The notes beneath the pieces were generated by a model. That model searched no databases. It was not told the DNA's origin and saw only the letters and a list, made by a program, of their open reading frames with translations. Below, one piece after another: positions 61,140 to 64,000 of a stretch of 64,000 bases of DNA. Made by a program: the position numbers and the translations under genes. Source of the stretch: Mangifera indica (Eukaryota; Streptophyta; Magnoliopsida; Sapindales; Anacardiaceae); assembly GCF_011075055.1 (NCBI RefSeq), contig NC_058151.1, positions 8,202,251-8,266,250 on the forward strand. Direction: 5' to 3'. Within the stretch, counting starts at the first letter, position 1, and every line of letters starts with the position of its first letter.

Positions 61140-61734
61140 TGATCCCATATGGAAAATATCTAAAAAGCCCTAAAATTTAATATAGTCGCATTTGCCCCCT
61201 TGATTCCAACCAGACTGCTCTTATGGCGGATAACTTTGGAAAATCACGTTCCGCATGAATTCGCGGGTCAACCGCACGAATTTGGGGGGTTGACCGCAAT
61301 TTCGCGTGTCCACCACTTTTTCCAATTTATACTCTGCCCCACCACATGATGAAAAAGAGTATTTTCACCCCCAACCACATGATACCGTGTAGTCCACAAA
61401 GTTTGAAATGTGCAAAACGCCACCCCGTCTTCGACAATTCTCACCACACGAATTCGTGTGGTCACTGTGCCATTCTCGTGGTGACTGTCGAATTCGTGTG
61501 GCCACATTTCACCTTCCAAACTTCGTTTTTCAAACTTCATTTCAACAAAAATCAACTCTACACCTAATTTAACATAAAAGCCCTAACATAATTCATCAAA
61601 ATCAGCAAACAATCAAGCATTTTCTTCGAAAATTTCAAATCCGAACCCTAATGCTAAACACCCAAATTTCACATCAAATCGCTCAAATCGTGAAACAAAA
61701 TGCATAAAGAGATGACAAGGGTTGTTTTACTAAC
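61140..61734 (-). promoter_or_regulatory. First intron and right subterminal region of the MULE with palindrome cluster
   Basis: This stretch lies between exons 1 and 2 of the Ulp1-like gene. A GC-richer part (61200-61520) has repeated words ACCGCACGAATT, CCACCACATGATG, CACCACACGAATTCGTGTGG and TCGAATTCGTGTGGCCAC. The segment 61443-61462 is a perfect 20-bp palindrome containing an EcoRI-type GAATTC centre. Such words may serve as transposase or transcription-factor sites, but that is inference. Open frames at 61268-61567 come from these repeats. Confidence 0.5.
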
Positions 61735-61746
61735 CTTTTTGTCCAT

Positions 61747-61986
61747 CGTCGTTGCCGGAAACGTCGAAAAAATCGCCGGATGAAATCGGAGTTGCCGAGT
61801 GCGCAAAATGTGTATTCAAATTTTTCTGTTTTCGTGTGTTTGGCGTAGTGCACGTGGTTATGGACGATTTTGAGTGGAGGGGCATTTTCGTCTCTTCACA
61901 ATTTTGGGGCATTTTCGTTTAATGTTAAGATTTAGGGGTAATTTTGCTTTGCCCCCTAATCTTTGGGGCAATTATTTTAATTTTCC
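61747..61986. repeat. Right terminal inverted repeat of the MULE and 5' end of the Ulp1-like gene
   Basis: Read inward from 61986: GGAAAATTAAAATAATTGCC and then phased words AAAATTACCCC and AAAATGCCCC, mirroring the left end at 52164. The minus-strand transcript of the Ulp1-like gene must start in or next to this repeat, since its first ATG is at 61746. The target duplication TTTAAAACT follows. Confidence 0.85.
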
Positions 61987-61995
61987 TTTAAAACT

Positions 61996-62035
61996 AGAAA
62001 AAAGACTAAAATGCCATTAAACTTACCTGTGGGTC
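61996..62035 (-). repeat. 5' LTR of gypsy element G, last part
   Basis: Resumes AGAAAAAAGACTAAAATGCC, exactly where the sister LTR continues at 44038. It diverges from it near 62033 (GTGGGTCCTCC instead of GTAGGTGTTATA), so the LTR end is altered or deleted and no target duplication could be confirmed. Confidence 0.75.
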
Positions 62036-62058
62036 CTCCATTAGCTCCATTTAGGTAG

Positions 62059-62108
<50 letters not shown>
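62059..62108. repeat. (TA)n microsatellite
   Basis: About 24 uninterrupted TA units just outside element G. Confidence 0.95.
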
Positions 62109-62111
<3 letters not shown>

Positions 62112-62951
62112 TATCTTAATTTTTAAATTATTAATTTAAACCTTATAATTTTTATAGTTATCAATTACATTTATATTCAAAGTAAGAAATAAGATTTGAA
62201 ACTATTAGAGGTTTATTAATATTTTACTCTAGTAAAGTCTTTAGTTTGCGAGCTCATTGAGCTATTCAATATCAAACTTGAGCTCAAGTTCAATTTGATT
62301 TTAATCAAATTGAGTCTAACTCAAGATGAGTTGAGCCGCAAGTAGTTCAACTCATTTATACTCCTATTCTTCAATGAACCAAGTGGAACCAACCTTTATT
62401 ATTATTATTTTTTCTATATTATTCTGTTTACAAATTTACTATTTGTAATACTCTTCTACTACGAATTTTCCGTGTTACAAACCAACCTAATAAAAAGCGG
62501 GAGCGGAGAGACACGATAATACTACCACGTGTTAACACTGTCTTTTGACGTGAGCCACAAGATTCTTTCTATCCATTTCCCGACCTTTCTATTAGAAAAT
62601 TTTTTTAAATATTAATTTAAAAAAAGAAAACTGACGTGGCATCCTCTTCTATCTTCTTCTTTTATTTTTTCAAAACTATTAATTTAACTCTCTCCCTCTC
62701 GCTTTTCTGTCCTTCAACTCCACTTCTTAAATAGACTTCTCTGTTACTGTTTCCCTCTGTTTTGTTTTCTTCTGCCAGGTTACTGACGACTCGAAGTTAC
62801 TGTTATAGAAACGTGTGCTTTTCTTTTTTTATAACTCCATTCAAGCCCTGTACGGAAGAAACATAGGGAATGACTTTTGAATTTTGTGATGCATTCTTTA
62901 TGTTTTTGTTGACTCTACAAGAGAAGAGAAACTAAAGAGAAGGAGATCTTG
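62109..62951 (+). promoter_or_regulatory. Promoter and 5' leader of the REVEILLE1-like gene
   Basis: AT-rich upstream DNA with a G-box CACGTG (62526-62531), GACGTG (62547-62552) and GACGTGGC (62633-62640), the ACGT cores used by light- and clock-linked bZIP/bHLH factors. A CT-rich stretch at 62686-62780 is typical of a plant 5' untranslated leader. No certain TATA box or start site can be assigned. The transposon nest 2 ends only about 500 bp upstream of the G-box. Motif meaning is inferred from position. Confidence 0.5.
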
Positions 62952-63636
62952 ATGGTTTTTGAAGCCATGGCTGTTCAAGTATGCCTTCAATTTCTTTATC
63001 TATTTTCTTATATTTAATTCTGACTAAATTTTTAGTTTTACAGAAATTATTTTAATTATGCTGATTCTGCTCAATTATCATTGTATACTAGTTTCATTTT
63101 TTGTGTAGTTTGATTTTGGTGTAGTAAAAGAGAGCTTAGATGGATTTAGGGAAATCCTTGATTTGTCTTTTTGAAATTATAGTTTATCCTTAGAAATTAT
63201 CGTTTGAAATTATAGATACGTTGTTTATAAAGGATGTTATATGCAAATAAAGCTGCCAACTTTTGTGAACTGTTAGTCATGATGGGTCGATGTCGTGTTG
63301 AATTGAATAAAAAAATTATTGAAATTAAAATTTGGGATTTCGTGAAGAATCTTAAGGCGTAATACTATAATACCGATTTAATTTGTTTATGCGCGCCCGC
63401 GCACACACACACACACACACAACAAATTTTGTGTGTGAATAGGTTTTGGGATGAAAGAACTTATGCCATGTAAAAGTGTGAAACTACATATATGTTTATC
63501 AGTATGTAATAGTAGTTTTAAGTTGCTTTAATTTAACAGATTTTGGCCTTTGCATTAAAAGGATGAATGTGGAGATACTCATTCAAACTTGGTTCTTCCG
63601 GTTGTTAATGGATTTGCATCGAGTTCTGGTCTTTAA
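62952..63636 (+). other. Upstream open frame ending at TAA directly before the next ATG
   Basis: ATG at 62952 (also 62967) opens a 33-codon frame over exon 1 (to 62978, donor GTATGCC) and exon 2 (from 63562): MVFEAMAVQ then [20 protein letters not shown], stopping at TAA 63634-63636. The peptide resembles the usual N-terminus of REVEILLE1-type proteins, so in relatives this is part of the main protein. Confidence 0.7.
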
Positions 63637-64000
63637 ATGAATGGTCAATTTTCTTGTGGGCTTTATTTTGCTCCCAAGGTTTGCCTTAGTTTGCTTTTAC
63701 TGTTTCGCTTCGATCCTAAGAAAATCAGTGCTTGATCTTCATTGATTCTACATTTTTTTTATTTTACTAGGCAAGGAAGCCATACACAATTACCAAGCAA
63801 AGAGAAAGGTGGACCGAAGAAGAGCATAAGAAATTTCTTGAAGCTCTGAAGCTGTATGGTCGGGCTTGGCGGAAGATAGAAGGTAATGGAGTCACAGTTA
63901 TTGTTTTTTGAGTAAGTGTCATGATTGTCTCCTGAATGATCAGCCGTATTCTGTGCTTTCTAAACAGAACACATTGGCTCAAAGACTGCAGTTCAGATTC
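62952..64000 (+). CDS. RVE1-like: REVEILLE1-like single-MYB (SHAQKYF-type) transcription factor, partial
   Basis: Exons 62952-62978, 63562-63678, 63771-63882 and 63968 to the window end, all with GT-AG borders; the last three are in phase. Exons 3 and 4 encode [20 protein letters not shown], then [17 protein letters not shown] and [11 protein letters not shown], the single MYB repeat of the CCA1/LHY/REVEILLE family, with the conserved Trp residues; the SHAQKYF helix lies beyond the edge. [14 protein letters not shown] and [10 protein letters not shown] fit REVEILLE1/2/7 better than REVEILLE4/6/8. These nuclear factors bind evening-element-type DNA in clock output. Oddity: exon 2 has an in-frame TAA (63634-63636), so the intact frame starts at ATG 63637 ([14 protein letters not shown], then the MYB domain). 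It is either a shortened protein with an upstream frame, or a mutant allele. Confidence 0.9.
63388..63421. repeat. (GC)/(CA)n microsatellite in intron 1 of the REVEILLE1-like gene
   Basis: GCGCGCCCGCGC followed by about nine CA units. It lies inside the first intron. Confidence 0.9.

Larger units (their letters stand above)
56973..61746 (-). pseudogene. DUF1985 plus Ulp1/C48-peptidase-like gene of the MULE, inactivated
   Basis: Intron-containing gene. Exon 1 (61735-61746) encodes MDKK with donor GTTAG. Exon 2 (60238-60987) starts GVVQKRKRDESRDELRFPLE and carries the DUF1985 domain (TCFGHFLDLKDS, DVRFSVYEFAIMTGLRFS, DAVKLALLFYLHMRLLES, LDEFNAYPWG). Exon 3 (59991-60131) encodes FWIYETLDSLFRWVDML. 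A linker has tandem PPTTEHISLDPVPR-like repeats (59548-59700) and a heptad region RLTGLEARMKDRFSRIE, then several small exons (58480-59250). The C-terminal Ulp1-like domain spans 57760-56973, with an intron at 57371-57446 joining MIDE to VFISINF. Exon phases agree. Such proteins are deSUMOylase-like cysteine peptidases; here catalytic His is Tyr (57339-57341) and catalytic Cys is Trp (57099-57101). At least three in-frame stops, two in exon 2 (KA-stop-VTT, KDS-stop-FSG) and one after LFR. Confidence 0.85.
52164..61986. mobile_element. Mutator-like element (9.8 kb) carrying MURA and a DUF1985/Ulp1-like gene
   Basis: Flanked by a perfect 9-bp duplication TTTAAAACT (52155-52163, 61987-61995). 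The uninterrupted version of the target is visible in the sister LTR near 44028 (AATTTAAAATAGAAAAAAAG). The ends are inverted: left GGGTAATTAAAATAAATGCC, right read inward GGAAAATTAAAATAATTGCC, with 17 of 20 identical, and similarity continues through phased TACCCC/TGCCCC words for over 100 bp. Inside lie a MURA transposase (plus strand) and a multi-exon gene with DUF1985 and C48-peptidase homology (minus strand), converging near 55800-56970. This combination is known from Kaonashi-type MULEs. Both genes carry disabling changes. Confidence 0.9.

Noticed and set aside
62101..62125. Evening-element-like AAATATCT upstream of the clock gene
   Set aside because: It differs from AAAATATCT at the first base and lies in a TA-rich tract, so chance is likely.

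Overview
This 64 kb window is AT-rich plant nuclear DNA, almost certainly from a eudicot. The evidence is several lineages of plant LTR retrotransposon, Mutator-like DNA transposons and a MITE, and at the right edge the first exons of a CCA1/LHY/REVEILLE-type MYB gene with typical GT-AG introns. I see no tRNA, rRNA, organellar, bacterial or CRISPR sequence. About 85-90% of the window is transposon-derived, and apart from the MYB gene every coding region is visibly broken.

Nest 1 (404-31878). A minus-strand Ty3/gypsy element (A) has LTRs at 404-1070 and 15606-31878, with target duplication TGTAA/TGTAC. Its integrase, retropepsin and gag remnants are at 1071-2370, 12360-12810 and 14319-15590. 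Inside it lie an Athila-like gypsy element (B, about 2371-12350), which itself carries a 0.8 kb Mutator-type MITE (5543-6344) and a solo LTR (8291-9630), and a separate solo LTR (12815-14313, target duplication GTGTC). The right LTR of A is split by a minus-strand Ty1/copia element (D, 15902-31510, target duplication ATTAC). D in turn holds a rearranged LTR fragment, the 3' half of a plus-strand gypsy element (F, 19310-23671) and a plus-strand copia element (E, about 24290-29300).

Middle (31879-42119). Mostly unassigned DNA: a second 0.8 kb Mutator-type MITE (33797-34574), a MURA-like relic split by a MITE (35087-35566), two degenerate LTR-like blocks (36779-39870), a degenerate tandem repeat (39950-40560), and a low-copy-looking stretch with three ACGT-core motifs (41242-41315).

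Nest 2 (42120-about 62035). A minus-strand gypsy element (G, same family as F) has its pol split by a solo LTR (45137-47036). Its right LTR is split by a 9.8 kb Mutator-like element (52164-61986) with a perfect 9-bp target duplication. That element carries two convergent genes: a MURA transposase, and an intron-containing DUF1985 plus Ulp1/C48-peptidase-like gene whose catalytic His and Cys are replaced. This is the layout of a Kaonashi-type MULE and the most informative object here.

Right edge (62036-64000). Promoter, leader and first four exons of a REVEILLE1-like clock transcription factor gene, cut off by the window end. Its second exon has an in-frame TAA directly followed by an ATG. The whole of nest 2 lies just upstream, so its insertion may have moved distal promoter DNA about 20 kb away.
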